Position numbers and translations under genes: made by a program | Assembly: GCF_900119365.1 (NCBI RefSeq) | Contig: NZ_FPJO01000004.1 | Coordinates: forward strand, 124,001-188,000 | Source: Streptomyces atratus | GTDB taxonomy: Bacteria > Actinomycetota > Actinomycetes > Streptomycetales > Streptomycetaceae | Reading direction: 5' to 3' | DNA: 64,000 nt | Shown here: one piece after another, positions 30,450 to 40,740 of the stretch | Layout: each line of letters opens with the position of its first letter | How positions within the stretch are numbered: position 1 is the stretch's first letter | Notes under the pieces: model-generated | The model's input: the letters and a program-made list of their open reading frames with translations, nothing else | The model's database searches: none | What the model was told of the DNA's origin: nothing

Positions 30450-31016
30450 GTGGACCCCTCTCGCGGGCGGGACGACGGTGCGCAACAACCGGCAGCGACC
30501 GGTGACCGTTCCACCCTGACACTGCAGATCAACGGAACCGAGCGGACGCTCACGCTCGATCACCGCACCACCGTCCTGGACGCACTGCGCGAGCACCTCG
30601 GCCTCACCGGTGCCAAGAAGGGCTGCGACCACGGACAGTGCGGGGCGTGCACCGTCATCGTCGACGGGCGGCGCGCCAACAGCTGCCTGCTGCTCGCCGT
30701 CGCCCACGACGGCGCCGCCATCACCACTGTCGAGGGCCTCGCCGACGGCGACCGGCTCCACCCGCTCCAGGAAGCCTTCCTGGACCGCGACGCCCTCCAG
30801 TGCGGCTACTGCACCCCCGGCCAGCTCTGCTCGGCCGTCGGCATGCTCGGCGAGGCGGCGGACGGCTTCCCGTCCCATGCCACCCCCCGGCGCGCACCTG
30901 TATCGGCCCCGGCACCGCTCGGCGCCGACGAGATCCGCGAGCGGATGAGCGGCAACCTGTGCCGCTGCGGCGCGTACCCCCGTATCGTCGAGGCGATCGA
31001 GGACGTGGCGCCGTGA
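30450..31016 (+). CDS. molybdenum hydroxylase [2Fe-2S] subunit (PaoA/XdhA-like)
   Basis: 188 residues. An N-terminal plant-type ferredoxin domain holds [11 protein letters not shown] plus a later Cys (RANSC), and a C-terminal four-helix domain holds QCGYCTPG and NLCRCGAY; together eight cysteines for two [2Fe-2S] clusters. It passes electrons from the molybdenum centre to the FAD subunit. There is no Tat signal, unlike E. coli PaoA, so the complex should be cytosolic. Its TGA overlaps the next gene's GTG by 4 bases (GTGA). Confidence 0.92.
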   Translation: MDPSRGRDDGAQQPAATGDRSTLTLQINGTERTLTLDHRTTVLDALREHLGLTGAKKGCDHGQCGACTVIVDGRRANSCLLLAVAHDGAAITTVEGLADGDRLHPLQEAFLDRDALQCGYCTPGQLCSAVGMLGEAADGFPSHATPRRAPVSAPAPLGADEIRERMSGNLCRCGAYPRIVEAIEDVAP

Positions 31017-31999
31017 AGCCCTTCGCCTATCTCCGTGCCCGGTCCGCCGACGAAGCGGTCCAGGAGAGCGCCGCCCGCCCCGACGCCGTGTTCCTCGCCG
31101 GCGGCACCAACCTCGTCGACCTGATGAAGCTCGGTGTCGAGGCCCCCGAGCTGCTCATCGACATCAGCCGGCTGCCGCTGGACCAGGTGGCCGACACCGC
31201 GGACGGCGGCCTGCGGATCGGCGCGACGGCGCGCAACAGCGACCTGGCCGCCCATCCCGCGGTGCGCACCCGCTACCCCGTCCTGTCCCAGGCGCTGCTG
31301 TCCGGCGCCTCCGGGCAGCTCCGCAACACCGCCACGACCGGCGGCAACCTGCTGCAACGCACCCGCTGCCCGTACTTCCAGGACACCTCCAAGCCGTGCA
31401 ACAAGCGGGAACCCGGCACCGGATGCCCCGCCCGCGACAGCGCCCAGCGCGACCTCGCCGTACTCGGCCACTCCGAGCACTGCGTCGCCACCCACCCCTC
31501 CGACATGGCCGTCGCCCTGTCCGCCCTCGACGCCACCGTCCGGCTGCACGGACCGGACGGCGAGCGGACCGTGTCCGCCACCACGTTCCACCGCCTGCCG
31601 GGCGACACCCCCGACCGGGACACCGAGATCCGGCCGGGCGAACTCATCACCGAGGTGGTCCTGCCACCGAGCCCCGACGGTGCCGCCTCCGTTTACCGCA
31701 AGGCCCGCGACCGCGCCTCCTTCGCCTTCGCCCTCGCGTCCGTCGCCGCCGTACTGAGCGTTCGCGCCGGCCGGATCGAGCACGCCGCACTGGCCTTCGG
31801 CGGACTCGCCCACCGGCCCTGGCGCGCACACGCCGCCGAGGACGTGCTCCGGGGCGCACCGGCCACCGACGAGACCTTCGAACGGGCTGTGGACGCCGAA
31901 CTCACCGCGGCCCGGCCGCTGCGCGACAACGCCTTCAAGGTGGGCCTCGCCCGCAACCTGGCCGTCGACGCGCTCGCCGAACTCGCCGCCGACAGCTGA
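31013..31999 (+). CDS. molybdenum hydroxylase FAD subunit (PaoB-like)
   Basis: 328 residues from the GTG overlapping the previous stop. [17 protein letters not shown] binds FAD pyrophosphate. About residues 115-160 carry extra cysteines ([32 protein letters not shown]) matching the additional [4Fe-4S] cluster of PaoB/4-hydroxybenzoyl-CoA reductase-type subunits. It oxidises the reduced iron-sulfur subunit and delivers electrons to an acceptor. Middle gene of the three-subunit operon. Confidence 0.92.
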   Translation: MKPFAYLRARSADEAVQESAARPDAVFLAGGTNLVDLMKLGVEAPELLIDISRLPLDQVADTADGGLRIGATARNSDLAAHPAVRTRYPVLSQALLSGASGQLRNTATTGGNLLQRTRCPYFQDTSKPCNKREPGTGCPARDSAQRDLAVLGHSEHCVATHPSDMAVALSALDATVRLHGPDGERTVSATTFHRLPGDTPDRDTEIRPGELITEVVLPPSPDGAASVYRKARDRASFAFALASVAAVLSVRAGRIEHAALAFGGLAHRPWRAHAAEDVLRGAPATDETFERAVDAELTAARPLRDNAFKVGLARNLAVDALAELAADS

Positions 32000-32041
32000 G
32001 CAACCGCACCAACGCCGACCCCCTGCCGTGAGGACCCCGTC

Positions 32042-34141
32042 ATGAGTCAGGCCCCGCCACCACTGGGCACCCCCGTCGTCCGCCGTGAGGGCAGGGACAA
32101 GGTCACGGGCACCGCCCGCTACGCCGCCGAGCACACCCCGCCGGGGTGTCTGTACGGCCGGCCCGTCCCCGCCACCATCGCCCGCGGCCGCGTCGACGCG
32201 ATCCGCGCGGAAGAGGCCCTGGCCCTGCCGGGTGTGCACGCCGTACTCACCCATGAGAACGCCCCCCGGCTGAAGGAGCCCGACGACCCGATCCTCGCCG
32301 TCCTCCAGAACGACAGGGTCCCGCACCGGGGCTGGCCCGTCGCGCTCGTGGTGGCCGACACCCCGGAGGGCGCCCGCGCCGGGGCCGAGTCGCTGCGGAT
32401 CACGTACGAGTCCGCCGGGCACGACGTCCTGCTGACCGAGGACCACCCCGGCTTGTACACCCCGGAGACGGTCAACGGCGACTATCCGGCGGTCCGTGAA
32501 CGCGGCGACACCGACCGGGCCTTCGTCACGGCACCCGTGCAGATCGACGCCACCTACACCGTCGGCGCCCTGCACAACCACCCCATGGAGCCGCACGCCA
32601 CGACGGCACAGTGGGACGAGAACGGGCACCTGACCGTTCACGACTCCAGCCAGGGCTCCACCAAGGTCCGCGACAGCCTTGTCACCGCGTTCGGAATCCG
32701 GCCCCAGCAGATCACCGCCGTCTCCGAGCATGTCGGCGGCGGCTTCGGGTCCAAGGGCACCCCGCGCCCGCAGACCGTGCTGGCCGCCATGGCCGCGCGC
32801 CACACCGGGCGCCCCGTCAAGATCGCGCTGCCCCGCCGCCAGATGGCCGCCGTGGTCGGTCATCGCGCCCCCACCGTCCAGCACGTCCGGCTCGGTGCCG
32901 ACCTCGACGGCATCCTCACCGCCATCGACCACGAGATCATCACCCACACCTCCACGATCAAGGAGTTCGTGGAGCAGGCGGCCGTACCGACCCGGATCAT
33001 GTACGGCTCCGCCACCAGCCGCACCACTCACCGGGTGGTCGCCCTGGATGTGCCGAGCCCCTCCTGGATGCGCGCACCGGGCGAGGCCCCGGGCATGTAC
33101 GCGCTGGAATCCGCCATGGACGAACTCGCCTCGGCCCTCGGCATGGACCCCGTCGAGCTGCGCATCCGCAACGACCCGGCGAACGAACCGGACTCCGGAC
33201 GCGCCTTCAGCAGCCGCGGCCTGGCCGCCTGCCTGGAGAAGGGCGCCGCGCGCTTCGGCTGGTACGACCGCGATCCGCGCCCCGCCATCCGTGAGGAGGG
33301 TCCGCTGCTGCTCGGCACGGGCGTCGCCGCCGCCACCTACCCCGTGTACATCGCCCCCTCCAGCGCCTCGGCGCACGCCGCCCCCGACGGCTCGTACCGC
33401 ATCCGGGTCAACGCCACCGACATCGGCACCGGCGCCCGCACCGTGCTCGCGCAGATCGCGGCCGAGGCCCTGGGCGCCCCGGTGGAGAACGTCCGGACCG
33501 ACATCGGCAGCAGCGAACTGCCCGACGCCCCACTGGCGGGCGGATCGGCGGGCACCGCCTCCTGGGGCTGGTCCGTGCACAAGGCATGCACCTTGTTGCG
33601 GCGGCAGCTGGACGAGCGTGCCGGCCCGGTTCCCGCCGACGGGCTCACCGTCACCGCCGACACCCAGCAGGAGACCGCGGAGGAATCCCCGTACGCACGC
33701 CACGCGTTCGGCGCGCACTTCGCCGAAGTCGCCGTGCACTCGAGGACCGGAGAGGTGCGACTGCGGCGGATGCTCGGTGTGTTCGCCGCCGGACGCATCC
33801 TCAACCCCCGTACCGCGCGCTCCCAGTTCATCGGCGGCATGACCATGGGGATCGGCATGGCACTGACCGAGGCCAGCACCATGGACCCTGTCTTCGGCGA
33901 CTTCACCGAGAGCGATCTCGCCTCCTACCATGTGCCGGCCTGCGCCGACGTGCCGGAGATCGAGGCGCACTGGATCGACGAGGAGGATCCGCATCTCAAC
34001 CCGATGGGCAGCAAGGGCATCGGTGAGATCGGAATCGTCGGCGCCGCCGCGGCCGTCGGCAACGCCGTCCGGCACGCCACCGGTATCAGACTGCGCAGCC
34101 TCCCGCTCACCCCGGACACGCTGCTGCCCTATCTCCTGTGA
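32042..34141 (+). CDS. molybdenum hydroxylase catalytic subunit (PaoC/XdhC-like)
   Basis: 699 residues. TPVVRREGRDKVTGTARYAAE opens the family (abbreviated VRREGRDKVTGTARYAAE); GGGFGSKG binds the molybdopterin cytosine dinucleotide, and the C-terminal MGSKGIGEIGIVGA carries the catalytic Glu of GxGE. It hydroxylates aldehydes or N-heterocycles with water as oxygen source. Together with the two preceding genes it resembles PaoABC aldehyde oxidoreductase more than true xanthine dehydrogenase, judging by gene order and the FAD-subunit cysteines. Maturation genes (PaoD/XdhC chaperone, MoCo enzymes) are not in the window. Confidence 0.92.
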   Translation: MSQAPPPLGTPVVRREGRDKVTGTARYAAEHTPPGCLYGRPVPATIARGRVDAIRAEEALALPGVHAVLTHENAPRLKEPDDPILAVLQNDRVPHRGWPVALVVADTPEGARAGAESLRITYESAGHDVLLTEDHPGLYTPETVNGDYPAVRERGDTDRAFVTAPVQIDATYTVGALHNHPMEPHATTAQWDENGHLTVHDSSQGSTKVRDSLVTAFGIRPQQITAVSEHVGGGFGSKGTPRPQTVLAAMAARHTGRPVKIALPRRQMAAVVGHRAPTVQHVRLGADLDGILTAIDHEIITHTSTIKEFVEQAAVPTRIMYGSATSRTTHRVVALDVPSPSWMRAPGEAPGMYALESAMDELASALGMDPVELRIRNDPANEPDSGRAFSSRGLAACLEKGAARFGWYDRDPRPAIREEGPLLLGTGVAAATYPVYIAPSSASAHAAPDGSYRIRVNATDIGTGARTVLAQIAAEALGAPVENVRTDIGSSELPDAPLAGGSAGTASWGWSVHKACTLLRRQLDERAGPVPADGLTVTADTQQETAEESPYARHAFGAHFAEVAVHSRTGEVRLRRMLGVFAAGRILNPRTARSQFIGGMTMGIGMALTEASTMDPVFGDFTESDLASYHVPACADVPEIEAHWIDEEDPHLNPMGSKGIGEIGIVGAAAAVGNAVRHATGIRLRSLPLTPDTLLPYLL

Positions 34142-34291
34142 CCTGGGCGGTCGTCCCCTGTGTTGCGCGACAGGTGCGGCCGGGTCACCCTGTGGAATGA
34201 CCCAGAAGCGACATCTGCTCACTCTTCGTGTTCGGGGGTCGTTGTCCAACGGGGCGAAGACAAGTGGGCCTCGATGTGAGGAGCCTCGACG

Positions 34292-34795
34292 ATGACCGTT
34301 CCACTCGACCGGCACTATCTGGTCGAACTCCAGGTTTCGGCAGAGCGTGTGTCCCAGCTGCGGCGAATAATCGCGGCACACCTCCGCCACTGGAGTCTCG
34401 AACTCCACATCCGGCCGGTGTGCCGGGGTGTGGAGGAGCTGCTGACCAATGTCCACCGGCATGTCGGTGACGACAACAACTGCACCGTCGAACTCCGCTG
34501 GTCCGGGCGGCATCTCACGGTCTCCGTCGCCGACAACGGCTCCGAGATGCCGCGGCTGCTCAGCACCGGTGGCGGTGGCCTGAGCAGGGTCATGGCCCTG
34601 AGCGACAGCTGGGGCACCTGCCGTACGCCCGAGGGCAAGGTCGTCTGGTTCACCCGGTACGCCGAGGAGCCGTACAGCGTCGGCCTGGCGCCGCTCCCGC
34701 CGCTGCCCGGTGTGCGCGAGTTCCGCCGCTCTCCCGCCGTGGTCGCCGCCCCCGTCGCCGAGCCCGTGACGGCATCCGATCCCGCTCTCGTCTGA
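34292..34795 (+). CDS. anti-sigma-factor-type ATP-binding protein (RsbW-like HATPase)
   Basis: 167 residues. A GHKL ATPase domain: GVEELLTNVHRHV (N-box, about 47-59), VADNGSEMP (G1 box, about 78-86) and GGGGLSRVMAL (G2). This is the stand-alone kinase type that phosphorylates anti-anti-sigma proteins or binds sigma factors; Streptomyces encodes dozens. Partner unknown. GAGGAG 9 nt before the ATG. C-terminal 40 residues are low-complexity Pro/Ala. It precedes the gabD-phosphoketolase pair but a 179-nt gap suggests separate control. Confidence 0.85.
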   Translation: MTVPLDRHYLVELQVSAERVSQLRRIIAAHLRHWSLELHIRPVCRGVEELLTNVHRHVGDDNNCTVELRWSGRHLTVSVADNGSEMPRLLSTGGGGLSRVMALSDSWGTCRTPEGKVVWFTRYAEEPYSVGLAPLPPLPGVREFRRSPAVVAAPVAEPVTASDPALV

Positions 34796-34974
34796 GCCGG
34801 GCCACCGGGACCGCCGGCTCCTGTACCCGCTGAACGCTTCCCCCTCCCGGCGCGGACGACGTGCGCACCGTACGCGCGGACCGCGCCGGCCGGGTGTCCG
34901 CCCGACGGGGCCCGCGTTGCGGCGCGGCGTACGACGCGGCACGGTCGAAGAACCGAGGCAAGGAGGACACGGCC

Positions 34975-36399
34975 ATGCCCATCGCGACGGTCAATCCCTC
35001 GAACGGCGAAACCCTCAGAACGTTTCAGGCACTGGACCAGGCGGGGATCGAGCAGCGGCTCGACGCAGCCGACAGCGCGTTCAAGCAGTACCGGACGACC
35101 GGATTCGCCGAGCGGGCCCGCCTGCTGAACCAGGCCGCCGTGCTGCTGGACGAGGACCAGCAGGACATCGCGCGCACCATGACCACCGAAATGGGTAAAC
35201 CCGTCAAGGCGGCCCGCGCGGAGGCCGCCAAGTGCGCCAAGGCGATGCGCTGGTACGCCGCCCACGCGGAGGAACTCCTCGCGGACGAGTATCCGTCCGC
35301 CGCCGATGTGCGCGACTCCGGCGCCTCCCGGGCCTACGTCCACTACCGGCCGCTCGGCGCCGTGCTCGCCGTGATGCCGTGGAACTTCCCGCTCTGGCAG
35401 GTCGTACGGTTCGCCGCCCCGGCCCTCATGGCGGGGAACGTCGGCCTGCTCAAACACGCCTCCAACGTCCCGCAGACGGCGATGTATCTGGAGGGACTGT
35501 TCCGCCGGGCCGGATTCCCGGCGGGATGCTTCCAGGCCCTGCTGGTGCGGTCCGGGGCGGTCGAGGCGATCCTGCGGGACCGCCGGGTCGCCGCGGCCAC
35601 CCTCACCGGCAGCGAACCGGCCGGCCGCTCCGTCGCGTCGATCGCCGGCGACGAGGTGAAGCACACCGTCCTGGAGCTGGGCGGCAGCGACCCGTATCTC
35701 GTCATGCCGTCGGCGGACGTCGCCAGGGCCGCCCGCACCGCCGTCACCGCGCGGGTCCAGAACAACGGGCAGTCCTGCATCGCCGCCAAACGGTTCATCG
35801 TGCACACGGAGGTGTACGAGGAGTTCGCCGAACGGTTCACCGTGGGCATGAGCGATCTGACGGTCGGCGACCCGATGCAGGAGTCCACCGACATCGGACC
35901 GCTCGCCAGCGAACAGGGCCGAACCGACCTGGAGGAGCTGGTGGACGACGCGCTCCGGCAGGGCGCGAGCGCACTGTGCGGAGGCGGCAGGCCCGACGGC
36001 CTGGCCCCGGAACTGGAGCACGGCTGGTTCTACGCCCCCACCGTCCTCACCGGCATCACCCCCGCCATGCGCATCCACCGCGAGGAGACCTTCGGCCCCG
36101 TCGCCTCGCTCTACCGGGCCGAAGGGCTGGACGAGGCCATCGCGCTCGCCAACGACAGCCCCTTCGGCCTCAGTTCCAACGTCTGGACCCGCGACCCGGA
36201 CGAGGCGCGTCGCTGCGTACGCGACCTGGAGGCGGGCGGCGTCTTCTTCAACGGCATGACGGCGTCCCATCCCGCGCTGCCTTTCGGCGGCGTCAAGCGC
36301 TCCGGCTACGGACGCGAGCTCGCCGGGCAGGGCATCCGCGCATTCTGCAACGCGACCACGGTCTGGTACGGCCCCGAGCCCGCCGGCGCCACCTCCTAG
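34975..36399 (+). CDS. gabD1: succinate-semialdehyde dehydrogenase (GabD1-like)
   Basis: 474 residues. [13 protein letters not shown] and the whole body follow mycobacterial GabD1. Active site: NNGQSC with Cys268, [11 protein letters not shown] with the general-base Glu, and PWNFPLW for cofactor. It oxidises succinic semialdehyde to succinate, NADP+ likely. AAGGAGG precedes the ATG. The phosphoketolase gene starts 22 nt after its stop, so the two are co-transcribed. The pairing joins succinate formation with acetyl-phosphate formation. Confidence 0.92.
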   Translation: MPIATVNPSNGETLRTFQALDQAGIEQRLDAADSAFKQYRTTGFAERARLLNQAAVLLDEDQQDIARTMTTEMGKPVKAARAEAAKCAKAMRWYAAHAEELLADEYPSAADVRDSGASRAYVHYRPLGAVLAVMPWNFPLWQVVRFAAPALMAGNVGLLKHASNVPQTAMYLEGLFRRAGFPAGCFQALLVRSGAVEAILRDRRVAAATLTGSEPAGRSVASIAGDEVKHTVLELGGSDPYLVMPSADVARAARTAVTARVQNNGQSCIAAKRFIVHTEVYEEFAERFTVGMSDLTVGDPMQESTDIGPLASEQGRTDLEELVDDALRQGASALCGGGRPDGLAPELEHGWFYAPTVLTGITPAMRIHREETFGPVASLYRAEGLDEAIALANDSPFGLSSNVWTRDPDEARRCVRDLEAGGVFFNGMTASHPALPFGGVKRSGYGRELAGQGIRAFCNATTVWYGPEPAGATS

Positions 36400-36421
36400 A
36401 GCTTTTCGGCTGGAGACATCC

Positions 36422-38809
36422 ATGAGCAACGCCCCCGGCCCGGCGGCCCCGTCCGGCCCGTCCGACGAAGAGATCGCGGCACTCGACGCGCACTGGCGGG
36501 CCGCCAACTACCTGGCCGTCGGCCAGATCTATCTGATGGACAACCCGCTCCTGACCCGGCCGCTCGCCCGGGAGGACATCAAGCCGCGCCTGCTCGGCCA
36601 CTGGGGCACCTCACCCGGACTGAACCTGGTCTACACCCACCTCAACCGTGTCATCAGATCCCGCGGTGTCCAGGGCCTGTGCGTCTGGGGCCCCGGCCAC
36701 GGCGGACCCGCCGTCCTCGCCAACTCCTGGCTGGAGGGCAGCTACTCGGAGACGTACCCCGATGTCGGCCGTGACGCCGAGGGCATGGGGCTGCTGTTCA
36801 AGCAGTTCTCCTTCCCCGGCGGGGTGCCCAGCCATGTGGCACCGGAGACACCCGGCTCCATCCACGAGGGCGGCGAACTCGGCTACGCCCTCACCCACGC
36901 CTACGGGGCCGCCCTCGACCACCCCGAACTGCTCGTCGCCTGCGTCATCGGGGACGGCGAGGCCGAGACCGGACCGCTCGCCGCGTCCTGGCACTCCAAC
37001 AAGTTCCTCGACCCCGTGCACGACGGAGCCGTCCTCCCCGTCCTCCACCTCAACGGCTACAAGATCGCCAACCCGACCGTGCTCGCCCGCCTCCCCGAGA
37101 CGGAGCTCGACGCCCTGCTGCGCGGCTACGGACACGACCCCCTGTACGTCGGCGGCGACGACCCGATCGGCGTCCACCGGGCGATGGTCGCCGCGATGGA
37201 CCGGGCCGTCGACCGGATCCGGGAGCTCCAGGCCGCCGCCCGCACCGGCGGCGACACAGGCCGCCCGCACTGGCCGATGATCGTGCTGCGCACCCCCAAG
37301 GGATGGACCGGCCCGCTGGAGGTCGACGGGGTGCCCGTCGAGGGCACCTGGCGCGCACATCAGGTCCCGCTGCCCGGGGTCCGGGACAACGAGGACCATC
37401 TGCGGCAGCTGGAGGAGTGGATGCGCTCCTACCGGCCCGAGGAACTCTTCGACGCGTCGGGGCGGCCCGGCCCCCAGGTGCTCTCCTGTGTGCCCGAGGG
37501 CGACGCCCGGCTCGGCTCGACCCCGTACGCCAATGGCGGTCTGCTCCTGCGTGATCTGCCCATCCCGCCGCTGGACGACCACGCGGTCGAGGTCGGCAAG
37601 CCCGGCACCGTGCTGCACGAGCCGACCCGGGTGCTCGGCGGCCTGCTGGAGGCCGTCATGGCCGCCACCGCCGAGCGCCGCGACTTCCGCGTCGTCGGCC
37701 CCGACGAAACCGCGTCGAACCGGCTCGACGCGCTCTACGGCGCCACCGCCAAGGCCTGGCAGGAACGGATACTGCCGACCGACGAGCACCTCGCCCGCGA
37801 CGGACGCGTCATGGAGGTGCTCTCCGAGCATCTGTGCCAGGGCTGGCTGGAGGGCTATCTCCTCACCGGCCGGCACGGCCTCTTCTCCTGCTACGAGGCG
37901 TTCGCCCACATCGTCGACTCGATGGTCAACCAGCACATCAAATGGCTCAGGACATCCCGCCGGCTGGTCTGGCGCCGCCCCATCGCCTCGCTCAACTACC
38001 TGCTCACCTCGCACGTCTGGCGCCAGGACCACAACGGCTTCTCGCATCAGGACCCGGGCTTCGTCGACCACATCCTCAACAAGAGCCCCGAGGTCGTACG
38101 CGTCTATCTGCCGCCGGACGCCAACACCCTGCTCTCGGTCGCCGACCACGCGCTGCGCAGCCGCGACTACGTCAATGTGATCGTGGCCGGAAAGCAGCCG
38201 TCCTTCGACTGGCTCACCCTCGACCAGGCCCGCGCGCACTGCGCCCGCGGTGCCGGTGTGTGGGAATGGGCGGGTACGGAGGACGGCAGCCGCGAACCCG
38301 ACGTGGTGCTCGCCTGCGCCGGCGACGTACCCACGCTGGAGACCCTGGCCGCGGCGGACCTGCTGCGCAGGCATCTGCCGGAACTGGCGGTGCGGGTGGT
38401 CAATGTGGTCGACGTGGCGCGGCTGCTGCCCCGCGAGGAGCATCCGCACGGGATGCCGGACTCCGAGTACGACGCGGTGTTCACCCGGAACACGCCGGTG
38501 ATCTTCGCCTACCACGGCTATCCGTGGCTGATCCACCGGCTCGCCTACCGGCGCGCGGGCCACGCGCAGCTGCATGTGCGCGGCTACAAGGAGGAGGGCA
38601 CCACCACGACGCCCTTCGACATGGTGGTCCGCAATGACCTGGACCGCTACCGGCTGGTCATGGACGTCATCGACCGGGTGCCCGGCCTCGGTGTGCGCGC
38701 CGTGGCGGTACGCCAGGCGATGGCGGATGTCCGCACCCGCCATCACGCCTGGATCCGTGAACACGGCACGGACCTGCCGGAGGTGGCCGACTGGACCTGG
38801 AGCGGCTGA
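36422..38809 (+). CDS. xylulose-5-phosphate/fructose-6-phosphate phosphoketolase
   Basis: 795 residues, full length. [26 protein letters not shown] (the thiamine diphosphate/Mg2+ motif GDGEx...N), GYGHDP and [13 protein letters not shown] are family hallmarks. It cleaves xylulose 5-phosphate or fructose 6-phosphate with inorganic phosphate to acetyl phosphate plus glyceraldehyde 3-phosphate or erythrose 4-phosphate. ATG with GGAG upstream, directly after gabD1. No acetate kinase or phosphotransacetylase lies alongside. Confidence 0.95.
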   Translation: MSNAPGPAAPSGPSDEEIAALDAHWRAANYLAVGQIYLMDNPLLTRPLAREDIKPRLLGHWGTSPGLNLVYTHLNRVIRSRGVQGLCVWGPGHGGPAVLANSWLEGSYSETYPDVGRDAEGMGLLFKQFSFPGGVPSHVAPETPGSIHEGGELGYALTHAYGAALDHPELLVACVIGDGEAETGPLAASWHSNKFLDPVHDGAVLPVLHLNGYKIANPTVLARLPETELDALLRGYGHDPLYVGGDDPIGVHRAMVAAMDRAVDRIRELQAAARTGGDTGRPHWPMIVLRTPKGWTGPLEVDGVPVEGTWRAHQVPLPGVRDNEDHLRQLEEWMRSYRPEELFDASGRPGPQVLSCVPEGDARLGSTPYANGGLLLRDLPIPPLDDHAVEVGKPGTVLHEPTRVLGGLLEAVMAATAERRDFRVVGPDETASNRLDALYGATAKAWQERILPTDEHLARDGRVMEVLSEHLCQGWLEGYLLTGRHGLFSCYEAFAHIVDSMVNQHIKWLRTSRRLVWRRPIASLNYLLTSHVWRQDHNGFSHQDPGFVDHILNKSPEVVRVYLPPDANTLLSVADHALRSRDYVNVIVAGKQPSFDWLTLDQARAHCARGAGVWEWAGTEDGSREPDVVLACAGDVPTLETLAAADLLRRHLPELAVRVVNVVDVARLLPREEHPHGMPDSEYDAVFTRNTPVIFAYHGYPWLIHRLAYRRAGHAQLHVRGYKEEGTTTTPFDMVVRNDLDRYRLVMDVIDRVPGLGVRAVAVRQAMADVRTRHHAWIREHGTDLPEVADWTWSG

Positions 38810-38836
38810 CACCGCCCCGGTGCGCCCGACGTGGGC

Positions 38837-39160
38837 TCAGCGGCCGACCGCGCGTGCCAGCTGGGCCTTCGTCATGTTCGACCGCCCGTGGATGTTCTTC
38901 TTCTTCGCCTCTTCGTAGAGCTGGTCGCGGGTCGGCCCTTCCGCTCCGCTGTGGGCGCGCAGACCGCCGCGCCGCGAGGACGACATGTCCTCGATGGAGG
39001 TACGGCTCGCCGTCCTCGACTCACCGGCGCGGGCGCGTGCCTTGTTGACCGTACGGGCCGCGATCTCCTCGGCGCGTTCCTCGCTCACCCCGCGCTCCTG
39101 CGCGCTCTCCTTGATGTGCTCGTACTGCCGCTCCCGCTTGGCGTCGGATCCGCGTGGCAT
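38837..39160 (-). CDS. small basic protein with Rho_N/SAP-like C-terminus
   Basis: 107 residues, rich in Arg, Lys and Glu. N-terminal half ERQYEHIKESAQERGVSEERAEEIAAR is a helical charged segment (abbreviated HIKESAQERGVSEERAEEIA); the C-terminus DQLYEEAKKKNIHGRSNMTK resembles the Rho_N/SAP helix-loop-helix that contacts nucleic acid. Relatives are often labelled plasmid stabilization protein without proof. A DNA- or RNA-binding role is inferred only. Converges with the phosphoketolase gene. Confidence 0.75.
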   Translation of the reverse strand: MPRGSDAKRERQYEHIKESAQERGVSEERAEEIAARTVNKARARAGESRTASRTSIEDMSSSRRGGLRAHSGAEGPTRDQLYEEAKKKNIHGRSNMTKAQLARAVGR

Positions 39161-39231
39161 GGTGCGGTCACCCCTCTCTCCGGGACCTGCCCCGGGGCCC
39201 GGCGGGCCCCCTCCCCAGTCTCCCAGCGACG

Positions 39232-39268
39232 CCCCGGGCCCGCATGCCTGAGACGTGCGGGCCCGGGG
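39232..39268. terminator. strong hairpin downstream of the baeRF-type remnant
   Basis: Perfect 13-bp stem (39232-39244 with 39256-39268) and an 11-nt loop, 27 nt beyond the ancestral stop of the minus-strand remnant, and upstream of the small basic gene at 38837-39160. Confidence 0.65.
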
Positions 39269-39295
39269 GAGGGGTACGGCGTCGCGCCGGTCCGT

Positions 39296-39950
39296 TCAGT
39301 AGCGCAGGGCAGCCGCGACCGACCGTGCTCCGCGAGCGATTCGTCCGGGAGGAGGACCACGTCGGCGCCGCTGTCCAGAGCGGCTTCGACGAGCTCGTCC
39401 ACGATGTCCTCACGGACCGTGCCGTCCGTGAGGTCCGCGGCCTCGCCGCTCACCGGCTCCAGGTGCTCGTCCGTCACCCGGACCGTCTGCTGGAGATGCT
39501 CCTCCACCGCGACCAGTCCGGCACGGCCCTCCCGTACGGCGGCCCACACCTCGTCGAGACCGCCGGCGAAAGCACGACGGCCCCGGGCCTCGTCCAGTTT
39601 GCCGTCGATCTCCGCCGCGAACCGCTGCTGATAGAGCGGGCGAGGGTCCTCGGCCAGGACCGTGCGCAGCTTCTCGTCGACCGTGCGCAGGAAGTTGCGC
39701 GTCTCCTCGTCGCTGAAGGTGCTCGGGGTGTCGCCGACCCGCTCCTCGCGCTGCGGGTCGGACGGCTCCTGCGGAGCCGTCGGCGGGAACCCGCCGGTCC
39801 GCTCCTCGCGCAGGGCGTCCGCCGTGCCGCTCCACAGGACGGCCCGGTCGGCCGACACGGTGAGCGCCCAGAAGGGCTGGGCCTGTGCCTTCGCGGCTAC
39901 CAGGTTGCGGGTCAGATAGCGAAGCGGGTGAATTCGACGAGTCGATTCAT
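39296..39950 (-). pseudogene. baeRF-type (eRF1-like domain) protein, truncated and frameshifted
   Basis: The main open frame reads LTRNLVAAKAQAQPFWALTV, ADRAVLWSGT, then REDIVDELVEAALDSGADVV and LLPDESLAEHG, which I associate with actinobacterial baeRF-domain proteins. Near 39324 the frame is lost: one missing base would continue into SVAAALRY and the TGA at 39298, the usual family end. At the other end, the ATG at 39950 reads MNRLVEFTRFA and stops at once; one extra base would join it to YLTRNLV. The N-terminal about 110 residues are missing, and an internal deletion seems to follow DPRPLY. In the present frame translation runs on to 39085. Read as a decayed gene; two assembly errors would be the alternative for the frameshifts. 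Confidence 0.6.
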
Positions 39951-40132
39951 GCCTTTTGATCCTAATATGAGCGGGTTCTTGATTGTTGTTCCCTGGAGGC
40001 GCATGCGATGTCCACGATCTTCCGCACTGCTCCCTCCTCCCTCATGTTCCCGTCCCGCCCTGCCTTTGCCTGTCCCTCCCTCCCCCTCTCTTCTCCTCCT
40101 TCCTTACGCCCTTCCGAACAGACGGAGCGTCC
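39951..40132. other. pyrimidine-rich leader region
   Basis: No gene. From about 40017 to 40110 the plus strand is strongly pyrimidine-biased (runs of C and T with very few purines), ending shortly before the ribosome site GGAG of the lipoprotein gene. Such a tract would leave the mRNA leader unstructured. Confidence 0.4.
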
Positions 40133-40699
40133 GTGAACCCGATCAGTCCCCTGCGGCACGCCCTCGGCGCCCGCGCAGTCCGCAGTCTGACCCCGGCCGT
40201 GCTGGCCGGGGTGGTCATCGCCGGTACCGCCGCCTGCGGCGGCTCCGACACCCATTCGACCGGCACGGCCAGGAGCACCCGAACGGTCTCCCCCGAACCG
40301 GCCATGACCCGGTCCGCGAGTCCCACCGGGCGCACCCAGCAGGAGTTCGCGGCCTCGGTCTCCGCCGCCGCCGAGCGCAACCGGCAGCAGGCGGTGAAGC
40401 AGCTCGCAGGTGTGCAGGGCCGGGGCAACGCGGTCAAGGACGTCTCGGTGACCGGGCAGCCGGTCGCGAAGTCCGAGCAGTTCCGCAGCGCCCTCGTCCG
40501 CGTCACCAACCGTACGGACAAGGCTGCCTTCTACGCCGTCAAGGTGGAATTCGTCGACGCGTCGGGGAAGGTGCTCGACTCCGTGGTGCTCGGCTTCCCG
40601 GACGTCCCGCCCGGACGGACCGTCAACCAGCTCGCCAACAGCCGGAAGGCGGCCGGCGTCAAGACGTTTCCCCGGATCGCCCAGGCCGAGCGCAGCTGA
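40133..40699 (+). CDS. putative lipoprotein
   Basis: 188 residues from a GTG with GGAG 6 nt upstream. The signal peptide ends in a lipobox AGTAAC (Cys about 36), so the protein is lipid-anchored outside the membrane. A Ser/Thr-rich linker follows, then a single beta domain (ALVRVTNRTDKAAFYAVKVEF, shown as VRVTNRTDKAAFYAVKVEF; SVVLGFPDVPPG) like small FxLYD-type or immunoglobulin-like domains of actinobacterial surface lipoproteins. Function unknown. Confidence 0.8.
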   Translation: MNPISPLRHALGARAVRSLTPAVLAGVVIAGTAACGGSDTHSTGTARSTRTVSPEPAMTRSASPTGRTQQEFAASVSAAAERNRQQAVKQLAGVQGRGNAVKDVSVTGQPVAKSEQFRSALVRVTNRTDKAAFYAVKVEFVDASGKVLDSVVLGFPDVPPGRTVNQLANSRKAAGVKTFPRIAQAERS

Positions 40700-40740
40700 C
40701 GGCCGGGGCCGGGCGAGTACCGACGCCGACGCCGACGCCG

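Noticed and set aside
30450..34141. Carbon monoxide dehydrogenase (CoxSML)
   Set aside because: The catalytic subunit lacks the AYRCSFR-type active-site loop of true CO dehydrogenase as far as I can see, and the FAD subunit has the extra cysteines of the PaoB type.
30806..34942. Open frame of over 1300 codons on the minus strand across the molybdenum hydroxylase genes
   Set aside because: It is antisense to three well-conserved overlapping genes and shows no recognisable motif; stop-free antisense frames are expected at this GC content.
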